Source: Antedon bifida
Taxonomy: Eukaryota > Echinodermata > Crinoidea > Comatulida > Antedonidae
Length of the DNA stretch: 64,000 nucleotides
Direction of reading: 5' to 3'
Assembly (NCBI GenBank): GCA_963402885.1
Contig: OY727093.1
Coordinates: 62,001-126,000 of the forward strand
Shown: one piece after another, positions 42,957 through 56,269 of the stretch
Layout of the letters: the number at the start of each line of letters is the position of its first letter
Position numbering within the stretch: the first letter of the stretch is position 1
Position numbers and translations under genes: made by a program
The notes under the pieces: model-generated
Seen by the model: only the letters and a program-made list of their open reading frames with translations
Told to the model about the DNA's origin: nothing
The model's database searches: none

Positions 42957-44734
42957 GCCTTTATTCTCTATATTTTTCATCCTCACCAACACCTTATAAT
43001 CCTTTTCATCTTTGTTCTGCTGTGCTTTATATTTCTTGTATATAGTATTTAATTACAGCCATTCCCTTGTGACTCAAACTATTATTGTTTGTATCGTTTG
43101 TATACATGCTGGGTACTTTAATAGTTCAATTACCCTTCGGTAGAGATATACTGCACTTCTTCTGAGTACAGTAAGGTGAAACCTAGTACGAATTCATTAT
43201 TTTAATAAAACCAATTACCATGCTGTATTTATACATTAAAACACTATTCGTATCTCCTTAAAACATCAAAGCCGGTGCTTACTGGTTCATTTACATACAT
43301 ATGTAATTTAATTTATTATAGGCAGTATGTAATAATGAAGATTGAATATTTAATGATATTTACGTGCTCTGCTCATACACATCATTATTCACAAATATAA
43401 AATTGTGAGTATTTACATAATGGAGCATAGTAACGATACAACATACATATTTAATTTGGACAAAGCAACAAAGCGCTTATTGACATAATTATGTATACAA
43501 TCGCTTACATTTTTGTTTTCCTTCCTTAAGTAAAGGAACAATCATTGTTTTTTCTTGTTTTTCCCTTGCAATATCATCATCAACACATGCTTTAAATGAT
43601 ATGGTAATTTTGTATAGCCATGACTTATTATTTTATAGGCCATTCATCGGTATTTTGGAATTAGATTAATTAATACCGCTTAATAATAAGCTACTAGACA
43701 CTGTCAGTGAAACTCTATACCGTTATTAATTTTAACGATACCTATTATTACAGATATGTTCATGGAAGAAATGTTGTAATAATCCCAAATGATTGTATAT
43801 TATTTTATTAATGTTATTATGTATGAATCATGTATTGCGCAACATTAAGTTTCACATTTCATATAATTTATAATTTGACTCAAAATCTTGTAATGATAGA
43901 CAAACACGACAATTTATAATAACAATTTTTAAAAATAAAATTATTATTGGAATTCGTAATATTCCTAAAAACATAAATTAATAGTACAAGTGTCACTACA
44001 ATCTAGAACTGTATAATACAATAAATTGGTCATTGGCAGTACTTTGAAGCAGAAATCAATTACTTTTTACAAAATGTATCAAATACGATACGATACGATA
44101 CGAAAGAAGAAGGACAGACTAAAATAAAACTTAAGTTGTTTTTATCATTTGTATTCATAAAAAATATCCATAGGTCATAATCATTAGAGAGCGTGAAATC
44201 ATTTTCTATGTTTCTTAATTCTTCTTTTCTCAAAGAGTTAAGTTCAATACAAAATTGTTAATATCTTCAAATTCACTATTGTTACAATGTGCGCACACAC
44301 ACCCACACATCACTTTTTTTTTTTACAATCATCTTTAAACTTTAATATTTAACACCATAACATTTGTTTAGTGAAGAAGACACTTTTCTAATTTTGGTTC
44401 GGGTTTTAATTTGGAATAAACGTTAAGGAAGATGTTTGTAGGAACTTATTTGACCACTCTGATGTATATGATTCTGACAAGGCCATGTTCAATATTCAAA
44501 CTGAAAATGGTGTGAATGCCAGATTAAATACAGACATTAAATACATTATCATAAGATAATCATCATTTGTACATTGTGTCAAGTGCATCAACACAACTAC
44601 TTGATTATTTATAAGTGGCAGTTATTTTAAGTTACAATCAGTTTGTTCCATACTATTATCCATTTCTATAATCGATTAAACATTTTTTCTATGACATTTC
44701 ATGTAGTTTAGACAATATGACCCCGCCAAGATCA
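42957..44734. other. AT-rich stretch, no gene seen
   Basis: Contains a short CGATA pentanucleotide repeat near 44085-44103 only. Confidence 0.4.
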
Positions 44735-45151
44735 CCATAAAGGGCTTCATTGAGTGTATATCGTGGGGCATTTAGTAAATAACGTGCCATAAAGGGCTTC
44801 ATTGAGTGTATATCGTGGGGCATTTAGTAAATAACGTGCCATAAAGGGCTTCATTGAGTGTATATCGTGGGGCATTTAGTAAATAACGTGCCATAAAGGG
44901 CTTCATTGAGTGTATATCGTGGGGCATTTAGTAAATAACGTGCCATAAAGGGCTTCATTGAGTGTATATCGTGGGGCATTTAGTAAATAACGTGCCATAA
45001 AGGGCTTCATTGAGTGTATATCGTGGGGCATTTAGTAAATAACGTGCCATAAAGGGCTTCATTGAGTGTATATCGTGGGGCATTTAGTAAATAACGTGCC
45101 ATAAAGGGCTTCATTGAGTGTATATCGTGGGGCATTTAGTAAATAACGTGC
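44735..45151. repeat. 52-bp minisatellite, 8 perfect copies
   Basis: Eight copies, identical by eye, of a 52-bp unit starting CCATAAAGGGCTTCATTGAG and ending AGTAAATAACGTG. It is the most homogeneous array in the window. Confidence 0.98.
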
Positions 45152-48100
45152 CATTTGTAGTTGAAGCTTTTCAATTATTATACCAAACACACTTGCATAA
45201 TATTGATTAATGGAAGTACAATTCTTCCAAAGTATATTACAATAGTACATTCTATAAAAAATATCTAGATTATTAAACTGTTTAGACGTGGTGTTCGTTC
45301 ATATTGGTTATTATATATATTTTATCTACAGAATGGAATTGATTCAGTAATGTTACTTTCGTCAATTCAAATGTACAGACACGAGAACACATCAATTCAT
45401 AAATACCTATCCAGGGTAGCCGCGGAGGGGCGCGCTCTATACATTGAAATTAATAGCACTGCTCCTAGATCCGTTGATAACTCATAGTGTACTATAGTAT
45501 AAATTCTCCAATTCTATTATATAGTTTGTTGATGTAACTCCAGACCTGTTTGTAATGTGAAATTAGTTTACGACGCCAAACAAAATCTTATTCCGATTGT
45601 CAACACAAATCAATCTGGCTTGAGTCGTGAAGTAGGGTATATATTCATCTTTTAAGCATATTTTTTTCATTTCAGTTTTTATCCTACTGTATATTATTAC
45701 TGGTTTCTAATACAGAAATTTAATATTTTTAACATTTAAACAATGTTCTAATTATTCTCATGAGTCGATTGAAATATTCAATTTCATTTAGTGTAGTGTT
45801 GTAATTAGTCCTAATGTCTTTCTTATGGTTGCAAATGTGTGTTGTCAGTAAAGTTTAATCAAGTAATTGTCTATAATGAACGTTCAAATGGCGTGGTTAA
45901 TTCAGTAACAGAAAGAGATGGTCAAACTGTACAAAATGATTGATACAGTAATTGTATTTCACAGTCATATTTCTTCTGATTGGCTTTAAGTTGTTTTTAA
46001 GTCATCATACTTAAATTGTAATTTAGTACTTATCTATAACTGTGCCATACTCAACTTACTCTGCTCAGATTATGTAATAAATACACGCACACTTCAAAAT
46101 ACCGAATTATACATTATAATGTTGGAAGTGGGTTGCTAATAAAATATGCTTTGAATTTAAAAGGATATTCTTAAATTAGATTGCAGCCATAATTATACAT
46201 ATCCTGTCTGGATTTAATCAAATTGTTGGTTGACAATTTTTGATAATAATCAAAATCTTCAGGTTAAATCTTGAAAAATTCCAATTCAAAAACTGTTATT
46301 GTCCAATATTCATAAAAATAAAAAATTGGAAATTTGTTGATTGACACACTACTAAACACTACACAAAAGTACGGAACAAGCACAATATATAATACAATAA
46401 ATTGCACATCTTATTATATGTTATGATTGAGCTGGGAACAAACGAATTATGATACCTAGTATAGATAGTATGCTACGCAATCGACAGCCTGAACGCATTT
46501 AGTAATTGTACTCTGCTGCAAACAGGGGATGGCTGTGGTTGGACATAATTCGTTTGACCAGCGTTAAAACAGAATGATCAAACTTAAATTCAAGATCATT
46601 TACAAAAAGAATGTAATTCAATCTATTTGTGTAAACTATATTTTGATTGTTAACATATTACTTTATCCTGGTACTTGTTATTGTTAACAATATTCATCTG
46701 ATGGAATTGAATTTTGCTCATAGGCTACATTTTTTGTTTTGAAGACTGTTTTGGCCTTTATTTAATTGTACATGTTTATTTAGCTTACATTGCACATGCA
46801 TATATTTACTTACTATGAATAACGTAATGTATTTCGGAGACTCAGGCCAAAGCCTCTTTTCTTGGTCTCAACATTTAACACAACTTGTCAAGATGCCAAT
46901 TATTATAAAGTACTCATTTTATTCTACGTATTATGTGAAACAATACATGAACCGAAATGAATTACACAAAACACAATTCATACGAGAATGTATCAACTAA
47001 ACAGTTCGAATATATGCAATAAAAATAATTATGAGAGTTTGTGAATTTGGAATTTACGATGCCAGGTTTCGACGACACTATTAAAACGCAGTTCTTGACT
47101 TCTTTACTATTCGTAATTATTTTAACCGATTTACCTATATTCTAATGTATGTGTTTTACGTTGAGCATTGCAGTAATACTTTAGCTGGTGACTGGTATGA
47201 AAGTTTTGCTATTGAAATAGATGAGGGAGTTTGATGCATTGGATGAAAGAGACAACGGAGACATAGTTTATTGTAACAAACGAAGTAATAAAAGGACCAT
47301 ACATCATGTAGGTATACTTTATTACAAAAAACGAATTGTTGATGTATTACCCTTTTCACTTCATTACCTTGTTGTAAGTAATGAATTACATTTTTAATGA
47401 TTCTATCTATCAAAAATGTGTATTTAATTCATAATTGTTTTAAGTATATATTACTATAGTGAAATAATTTGATGATTAAGATGACAATTCAAGTTCCTAT
47501 GAAATATTAGTACAGTATTCACATCAAATGGATATACTGTATAGCAAAAAGTCCTACAAACGTATTTTGGTCTTCCAAGAACTTATTTTCAGGTGCAAAA
47601 TAACACAAATCAATCATACGATAGTTATTCTACTTGGTAAACGAAACATTAATTTGCTTGAGTGTCAACCACGTAATAAAATGTACGTCCGCCTGAAATG
47701 TCCACATTAAATAAGATAATTTTGGATTGAAAATATGAATTTAAATGTAGAGATGCTAAACACATTTCATTAACAGCGAGCTGTCAAACTGTCTACACCC
47801 ATAATACATTATGTAAAACGAACAAAATTGTACAGTTTATTCGGTGTAATAAAGTAGGTTGATGGTATTAATATAGAAATTTGTTTTAGTTGACATTTTC
47901 AGCTTGTTAGATATCAACCATGTACCGTAAGTAACCCATTATTCTTTAAATAATCGATTTTATTTTACATATTTAAGATAATCTAGAAACGTCGATGAAT
48001 CCATCCGATAGAAACCTGTTTTGGTGGTAAAAATTCATACGCGACTCATAATATCAGGAAATAGTGACCGGATAATACACTCCTCAGAATGTTGATTTTT

Positions 48101-49870
48101 TATCTCAATATTGTAGTGTTTTAACATTATTAAAATAATTGTAAATAATATAAAATCAGACTTATCCACTAAGAACTATGGACATGCTGACGTGTAGATG
48201 ACGCCACCATTAGCTAATGATTAATCGGATATGTAGAAAAATTGGACTAAGTTAACAATCACAGAAAATACTCAAATCAAATAAGACAAGTATGTTTGCG
48301 TATAAACAGTGTACATAATGGCATTTTACAAAAAATAACGATACATGCGTTTCTTTGATAGGAACCTAATCAGGAAATATATTCCGAATCAAATTTTTTC
48401 CCCCGTAAATTAAAGTTCGCTGAAATGTATTGGTATGTACTGGAATTAACCTTAATTTAAAAATATCCCCACAATGCACAATATAGAGGTGGCTATAAGC
48501 TTTGCGTGTATGTTTACAATATATGTTTGCAATATTTCATAACATTAAGTTATGTATTTATTTTACTGCCCTGAACGTATCCCACCTTGGGAATGTATGC
48601 TTCGGTCGATAGAGTAGTCTACATGGAATGTTGTTCCACCACCACACATAGAGTACGACCCCATACAATGGTTACACAACGACATATCAAACAGAATATC
48701 CCAGTTCGTGTATGTTTATATCCTGTCGCAGGTATTCATCTTAGTAATTTGAAATCATGTTCCTTGATCTTAGGGACCTGATCCATTTCATGAACATATA
48801 AATACATCAATCATTAGACTAATATATCTGTCTTAGACAGATGTTAAATCAGAAGAAATACATGACAGTGTATGGAATGACACGTTATTTAGGTCGTTAC
48901 ACAATTAACATTATTTAAACAAGTTCTAATATTAAAGTTCAAGTTCAGTGGGTATAACGTCATTTAATGCACAAATTGTCTTGGGAGTTGTTTACGTTTT
49001 AATACAAATATTAATAATCCATATGAGATGCTTCATCATTTCTAAGTCTTAAAACATTCATTACCGTATTGTAAACGAGGTCAACATTCTGTAAACCATT
49101 TTTTAAACCATTAAAATAAGTTTTACAAATATTGATGACAGCACCTTGAAAACTGTATTATTACCATGAACTTGTGAGTAATGTTACTCGGCGGGTAAAG
49201 GATAACAATATAATGAGCGCTTCTTCACTGTAACCAGCTAAAGCGCCATAAGCTATAAGATCTATATTCATCAACTTTTCATTTTATCGTAATGAGTCTT
49301 GAAAACCCGAGCCATAAATAGTTCCGTTTGTTTGTGTCTCATCGCATAGTCTTCACATATATTCATTTTTACTCTCTGATTGTGGTGGTTTTAATCAAGT
49401 GAAGTACGTAAGTAAATCAGTGTATAAATTAGTATGTTATTCATTTTCAAAATTAAATCTGTTTAAATGTGTATCACTTACCACCTAACATCATGATAGT
49501 CTCAAGCCACCTGGTGGTTGGTGGTAGAATATACAGTACTAAATTACTCTTCCTTGCACTTTGTTATTTATTCCAATGAAATTCCATGTGCGATTGAATG
49601 GTTTTTTTTATTACACATGTGATAAGCAATGCATATATCTAAATGATATTACACAGTCACAGAGGTCGTTAACGTTCAAATGGAGCTCCAATTTCTCAGC
49701 TTATATTATGTTTAAGCATGTTTAATTGAAAGTGATTACACAACAAAAACAGGGAAAATATGGCAATTTTTTCCAAAAACTCATTTATAAAAAATCAGTA
49801 AGAAAATAGTGTTTTAATACATTACACCTTTTCAGTAACTTATGGGTTAGGTTATTAGTTTACAATAATA
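45152..49870. other. AT-rich stretch; possible non-coding first exon near its end
   Basis: No coding exon supported. A donor-like TAC|GTAAGT at 49408, after a stretch without start codons in a good context, could end a 5' UTR exon of the receptor gene at 52.6 kb. A GC-rich spot (GTAGCCGCGGAGGGGCGCGC) lies at 45417-45436. Confidence 0.3.
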
Positions 49871-49930
49871 CGTCGCAAAACGCGTAACACTTGACGACGG
49901 GCGCGTTTTAGTCGCCGATGAACGCGTTTG
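49871..49930. promoter_or_regulatory. Dense CpG cluster with ACGCGT sites
   Basis: About twelve CpG dinucleotides in 60 bp, including AAACGCGTAAC and GAACGCGTTTG in opposed orientation, within otherwise CpG-poor, AT-rich DNA. It lies 2.8 kb upstream of the receptor start codon. A promoter or enhancer role is only inferred. Confidence 0.3.
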
Positions 49931-50219
49931 TGTAATGTCTCTCCTTTGGTAAATTATATTCATATTTAAAAGTACATACATGGCAGCACATGGCTGAATT
50001 GCATAATGTATTACACAATAAAAAAAATTAAAACTATAGACAACACTATCAACTATATATAAATATATGAATAAGAATAAGTTAGACTGCAGTTACCTCA
50101 AATAATACAAGCAAAAAAAAAATAAATTAAAATTTGTTCAAAAGTTCAACCATAAAAGGAACTGAACTAGTCTGGAAACGTTTTGTTTTATAACTAGGCC
50201 TATAATTTTCCCTTAGAGG

Positions 50220-50600
50220 CAAACACTTTGCAAGTGTGCCATCTTCTAGTGTGGAGTGGTTCAAGATTTAAAGTGGCAAGAGAATCCGAGTATATTGTAT
50301 ACTCTTTGCCCAACACAATCGATCTTGCAGACACGCTTCTGAATCTTTTCCACCTGATTCACCTGCCCCTGTGTAAGACCCGCATGTCACAAAGGGGCTG
50401 CATACTCAAGCACCGGTCTCAAATAACCCTTGTAAACAGTTCATTACTATTAATGCTTCTTTCAACTTGCGTATCTTAAACATTTTCTTGTCAGCTTTAA
50501 TACAAATGTTATCTACCTGGCTTTGCCACTTTAAATTGTTTTGAATGATTACACCTAACAATTTAACTTCCTGTACTACAGCCAATTTTATACACACATT
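50220..50600 (-). pseudogene. LINE reverse transcriptase C-terminal fragment (decayed)
   Basis: The minus strand reads VKLLGVIIQNNLKWQSQVDN then KADKKMFKIRKLKEA. Downstream in other frames it reads GYLRPVLEYAAPL and EKIQKRVCKI. This is the thumb region that follows the palm domain in Jockey/CR1-type reverse transcriptases (YLGV...L.W..H, RP.LEY...W, IQKRA.RI). At least two frameshifts disrupt it. Upstream catalytic motifs are absent, so it is a truncated copy. Confidence 0.75.
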
Positions 50601-52193
50601 TAATGTGTGAGCTATGGAGAATTTTTTTTTCCGAAATAAAAGATGAATGAATGAATGAATGCAATTTGTTTAAGCCCAAGTAATATTTCAGTATGTTTTA
50701 CATGTAACATCATGATCTGCACTGCACAACAGCATAATCTTGATTAACTTTCTTAATAATTGTAAGCTATAGTCCTAGCTAGGCCGTCTACTCAGCATAG
50801 CTAGCTATACTTAAATTCATATGTCTAGGCCTATGTATTTATTGGTTCGCCAGCTGCAGCAGCAGTGATCGTGAAAATGTCACGTGATCATACTCCCTAG
50901 CTCAATAAGACCCAGTTACACCCCAAAGGGAGAAAGTTACGCGAGATTGCACAATGTATACTCAATATAGAAAGATCTGGAAAAAGTACATACAAAACAT
51001 TTTAAGATTATTTTTTAATGAAGAAAATAAATTGCAATGTATCATCTATTTTACCCTAATATTGATAACAAGATAAATATTTGGCACACATGGCGTTTCA
51101 TATACCTATGATACTGTGGAAACATATTTTCCAGACAAAAATCGAATGTCGACTGCAGACGGACTAACATAAAGGAAAGAAATATTTCTTGCTCGACTTT
51201 TTGACGTAGCAGTTTTAATCAGTTTTTTTCATGCAATGATCGCTTTATTTTTATTTATAGTATATTTAATAATTTAAGAAATAATGATTTATTATCAATT
51301 ATTTTAGTTTAACAATAATACCGTAAACTAGGTGCTCTATTTAATTATAAAGGAATGGCCTATACGTATAGTACAGGTACAATCAAACAATCAACCTATA
51401 TTTCAAAACAAAGTCCGTGGGCCATGTACGGAACATAAATAATTAATCTTAAACTAAACTATAGTACTGTGCATATTCAGTAGGGGCGTTACATACCCCA
51501 ATCCACAACATTCGCCGTACAGCCGCTAAACAAATTACTCACTAATCAAACAATTCTTCATCTATACACACCATTCGTCAAAACTATAATTACCATAGAA
51601 GAAGGATTTGTGTTTCACATATGAATATATGCATATAACCAAGCACCACATGTGACACAAATAAGATGCTGTATTACCAAATATTCCTATGACACTGGAC
51701 CAATTTTAGGCCTACCGTACTAGTGGAAATACAGCACATAATAATACAAATGTTCAAACATTATACAAAAGAAAGATTTAATTTCCACTTAATAATCAGA
51801 TATTTCTTCTTTCTTCTGTTACATATTCCAATGGCCGTTGTATTGTTCAAATTCTACGATGAATTGAAGACATTAAAAAATAATATAAAAACGTCTACAG
51901 AATATATATATTAAATCAAATAGTGTGTTTGAATTCTATTAAAACGTCTAATAATATTATTACCAAGCCACAGGTTTATTTATTTCCATTGTATTATTTA
52001 TTGTACACTAGTGGATATCAAATAATTGTATCATTAAGCAAGTCTCCATTGTAAATTATGATTGGTTGAAACATTGTGACATCACTTTAAACGTATCCCT
52101 CTTTCTCATAGTGATTTAGCATAAAGAAACTGTACTGACTGCACCTACCGGTTTCAAATACGATTTAAACGACTGTAAACTTTCTTTTCGCAG
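50601..52193. other. Receptor 5' flank
   Basis: A (GAAT)n tail with a preceding AATAAAAG at 50635-50661 looks like the 3' end of another small retroposon on the plus strand. At 52181-52193 a good acceptor (TTTCTTTTCGCAG) could start the 5' UTR part of the receptor's first coding exon. Confidence 0.35.
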
Positions 52194-52657
52194 ATAATTC
52201 TATAAGGTCTCCACCGTGTGCATACAAGCATTTGAGGGATTGAATGTTTCAGGTGTTTACCAGTGTAACAGTCTAATCAAACAAAGAGGAATTATTCAAC
52301 CAGGATGAAAAATTACCTGTCGATGAGTTAATAGATTCGTTTGAAGAATACTTTCTCGTCTACCAAGCGTTTAAGAAAAATAACGATTAACGTGTAAAAG
52401 CAAGCTTGTGTATACATTATTATTTAAATTGCTCTAGGGTGCATACATTGGATGTGTCGGAAAATCAGATAACGGTTTATAATCATAGCCTGATGTGGGA
52501 AAGTTACCAGCTTGTCTTGTTTGCATACATCGCTACATACAACAAAACGATTTAGATGATTTGACAGTCAGTTTGTAGGATACCGTGTTTCATGAATTGA
52601 TCTTCTATTTATATGATCGTCAGCACCTTAACTTGGACTTTAAACAGGATTTGAGAA

Positions 52658-53336
52658 ATGAAAATGGAATTTAAAGTGATTTTTATTGTGTGCTCGTTAA
52701 TGTTATGCTCAGTCAAAGGAGATACTTACGTAAATACGAATATCTTTGCGATACTACCACCAGACAACAATGGCTCTACGCTGTCGATTGGAAATGCTAG
52801 ACCTGCCGGTGATTTTGCTTTAGCAAGAGTAAATCAAGAATTCTTTTCTTACGGAATTAATGTATCGATGGAATATAAGGAAACAAGTTGTGCTTTCGGG
52901 GAATCTACAGTGATCTTTACGGAAATACTCGAATATCGATGGGACCTAGGTGATTCCAGTTCTGCTGGGTACACTATTATATTGCCTATGTGTACCAAAG
53001 AAAATGAGCATGCAGCGGCTTTGTCTCAATTCTGGAATGTACCTGTCATAATGGAAACAGAATACACAAACCCAACTGTAACGCATGCAATGGGTTGGTC
53101 TTCTAATATGTACAAAGGTGTTCACACTATTCTGAAACATTTCAATTATCAACACATTTATATTGTTATTCATAATGCCCAGGCTGCAACGGCAGAGCGA
53201 CTTTTGTACTTGTTATGTGTCGATTATAAACCTACTTTTGATTGCCATTATAGCGTTATAGGAGAGGGTGAGGAAGGCACACTTGCTGATAAGTATCTGA
53301 AGCAATGTTTAGAAGAAATTCAAAGGACCGCACGTG
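52658..53336 (+). CDS. Natriuretic-peptide-receptor-like protein, first coding exon (ANF receptor domain)
   Basis: Encodes residues 1-226 plus one base of a secreted or type-I membrane receptor; the donor is CGTG|GTAAGT. Residues 1-21 are a signal peptide (hydrophobic FKVIFIVCSLMLCSV). From about residue 28 comes the N-terminal lobe of an ANF-receptor (periplasmic-binding-like) domain. Family landmarks include ILPPDN at 32-37, a cysteine in YKETSCAF (C78) and a partner in ILPMCTKE (C112), as in natriuretic peptide receptors. QFWNVPVIMETEY (124-136) is the W-(D/N)-(L/V)-P strand, and FNYQHIYIVI (162-171) starts the next fold unit. Intracellular guanylate cyclase or kinase-homology exons are not in the window, so cyclase receptor, clearance-type receptor and soluble protein all remain possible. 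Identification of the domain is good; the exact subfamily is inferred. Confidence 0.82.
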
Positions 53337-54860
53337 GTAAGTTTGTTTTGTCATTGTCATGTTAATCATAAATCAGTCATAAATAATTCCCGCAGATTTA
53401 GTTTACTTTCGATGGGTGCGGGTTTTGAATGAGTATAGTAATCCAACAACAATTTTAAAATGACCAGAAATATATTTGTAATTAATGTACTAGTTTTTTG
53501 TAGGGAGTTTGGGGGGGGGGGGGGTGTCAGGAATGTTTGTACTGTGTCAATTTCGGAAGACACAGTCATTGCACAGCGTGTGAAATGCGAATCATACTCG
53601 TATGCTATGCGATAATAAACCATCCAACCAATATCAACAGAATTCATTCGAGAAAACTCTACACAGAAAAATTCCAATTCTCATTTTCAAAAAAAAACTT
53701 GTTTTAAAAAAAAGTAAAAGTAGTAAAATTTGACTTGTCCGTACATATCATTATTGATTGCCTTTGCTACCTTTTAGCCTAACTTTTTCATTAGGCCCAT
53801 TTAAAACTCAATATGTTTTTAGAAAAACATTGCATTGTAATGTTACTGATTGTTTTGTATTTCCTTTAATCATTGTATGATTTCTGCAAACCAAGTAGCA
53901 CTGGTAGAAATGTTGTACATACTTGACGATAACTTGCCCTTTTTTTCTTACAGTTTCTCTGATTTAATTGTCCGCCTATAGTCTCTATGCAAACAGGTTA
54001 GCTTACAATTTAATTAATCATCCGATATAGTAGTAGTTTATGTTAATTTAACCCACGTGTTTGTTTATGGGAATGCCGGAAAATAGATCACTATACCAAA
54101 ATAATAAGGTGATTTGAATTTCAAATTATTTGCCTTTAGTGTGTTGAAATGCTGGTGTGATTGTTAATAGGCATGTATCTGTTCTGGCTGAGTTGGTGGT
54201 GGCGGCAATTCAATTAATTATGATAATAATGAAGCAGTGCATATCTTTCAGTTGTTGATTTTCAATTAAGGTTACTTGTCTTGCTAACCGTTCTAATTTT
54301 GTCATCATTGCTTTTTTGTGAGAGAAATCAATTCGAATAAACTGTGAAATAGTTGTGTATAGAAAAAGAGCTATTGTATGGTATGGTTATAATGATCGTT
54401 GTTATATTGTCTGATGCAATGAACAATCCCAATTTCTTTATGTATGTTTTGTATTTGATATATAATTTCGTGTGTGATTGTGGCACCAGTCTTTTTTATC
54501 TTCCTCCTCAGACGTCATGATTTCACTGTCAAGTTCTATCTAATTATTAACTCCCGGTGGATTTTGTTTGAATTTCTAAGGAACCTGTTATATGCTGTTG
54601 ATATCTTGTTGCGGTATGTATAGGGCCTATGCATTTCAGTCTACTTCTAACGTCAAGTCCATTTAAAGCCCCATTACCTACAATTGTTGACGTTTTGTAA
54701 AAATAATGCATATATTACATTAAACCAGGTCATTCCTTGTCTTAAATGTACGTTTTATGGTAACTTTTGATAAAAGGAGAGAAACAATGCACTACCTAAG
54801 TAGCTCGCATCAAATGTCCTCTCGTGGACTGTATTTAGGCCTAGCCTAACAATAGGGGTG
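53337..54860 (+). other. Receptor intron 1, first part
   Basis: Non-coding apart from a poly-G run of about 13 bases at 53512-53524. No other exon seen. Confidence 0.5.
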
Positions 54861-54861
54861 T

Positions 54862-54931
54862 CTAGAAAACTCAGATCTAGAAAACTCAGATCTCAGATAT
54901 ATCTGAGTTTATTAGATCTAGAAAACTCAGA
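54862..54931. repeat. TCTAGAAAACTCAGA short repeats with internal palindrome
   Basis: Three copies of TCTAGAAAACTCAGAT, plus the perfect palindrome CTCAGATATATCTGAG at 54892-54907. Together they can form a hairpin. Confidence 0.85.
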
Positions 54932-54964
54932 TATCAATGACAATATAATGTATATTGCCTCCTC

Positions 54965-55390
54965 CCGCCTCCATATTGTCATAGTCACTAAAGGATGTTG
55001 GGAGGACAAACGTACATATTATATTGTCATACTCACAAAAGGATGTTGGGGAGTGGGGACAAACGTACACATTGTATTGTCATAGTCACTAAAGGATGTT
55101 GGGGAGGGGGGACAAACGTACACATTGTATTGTCAAAGTCACTAAAGGATGTTGGGGAGGGGGGGGGGACAAACGTACACATAGTATTGTCATAGTCACT
55201 AAAGGATGTTGGGGAGGGGGGGGGGGACAAACGTACACATTGTATTGTCATAGTCACTAAAGGATGTTGGGGAGGTGGGGGAGGGGACAAACGTACACAT
55301 TGTCATAGTGTCCCTAAAGGATGTCGGGGGTGGGGAACAAACGTACACATTGTATTGTCATAGTCACTAAGGATGTAAGGGGAGGGGGAT
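54965..55390. repeat. G-rich minisatellite, about 52-bp unit, 8 copies
   Basis: Unit CACTAAAGGATGTTGGGGAG then a variable G run (5-10), GACAAACGTACACATTGTAT and TGTCATAGT. Poly-G length differs from copy to copy. Successive G tracts on one strand could form G-quadruplexes. Confidence 0.95.
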
Positions 55391-55737
55391 TATGATGTCT
55401 ACGTTTGTAAGATATATTTTCTTGGATTGTATATCTTATCATCTAATTTAGTATGAAATAACTCATAGCATTTTTGTATTTTGATATTATTATTATTATT
55501 ACATGAAATGTAGGTCATTTAAGCAGTAGAGAACGATCACGGCCTGTAATTAAATCATAACACATTTATGTATATACACGTGAAATACGTAAAACTTTAT
55601 TCATCATTGGTAATACCATAGACGTCAAAACACCAAATATACCGGAAACTTTTAATATGGAAAGTAACTTTTCAGCAATGATGGCAAATCATTTGTATTA
55701 TTATTCTAAGAATGTATTATTATTGTGTTGCTTTCAG

Positions 55738-55770
55738 GCATTAGAATGTGCTATTATAACGATGTAGCAC
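55738..55770 (+). CDS. Receptor exon 2 (33- or 37-nt micro-exon)
   Basis: After acceptor TTGCTTTCAG the frame continues phase 1 from the exon ending at 53336, giving RTAR-GIRMCYYNDVA. This aligns without gaps to the strand R-V-I-(I/M)-C-x-x-x-D-x-x-R of natriuretic peptide receptors, exactly where the previous exon stops. Two donors are possible, GTTTGT at 55771 or GTTAGG at 55775; without splicing the frame stops at TAA 55800-55802. The fit of phase and family pattern makes it convincing despite its size. Confidence 0.7.
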
Positions 55771-56269
55771 GTTTGTTAGGCTTCGCAATACTATTGAATT
55801 AATACAAACCCTTAATACTTAATAACTAGTTTCTTCTTTGTATTGTTTATGTTCGTTGTCACATTACGTATCTTGTGTTGGTAACGTGCGTATATTTATA
55901 GCCAATATAAATATTATACACTTTCAAATATAACTAATAACCCACATCACCTAAATAAATGTAATTTACGTAAAGCTATGGTATGGTGAACTAGGCCAGT
56001 TCGTTTTAAGTTTAATGCTTTGGTAATTAAATTTCAATCTGTCTTTATCAGAATGGATTTCTTACTTTAGACAAAAAATTAACAAATCCCACTAAATTCT
56101 AAGCTTCATAATATAATGTAAACAGTTTCATTTGGAAAGTGTTAAATTATAAGCCATGTTATTACCTTTTATCGTAGCCAGGACGGAGTTCAGAACAGAC
56201 TACAGTATGTTTGTTTTTGCATTTTTGCTATGAACCCGATCATGACAATATAATAACAGTTGAAATTGT

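Noticed and set aside
48587-48781. 64-codon frame with fairly normal codon use
   Set aside because: No domain and no clear splice structure; kept as non-coding.
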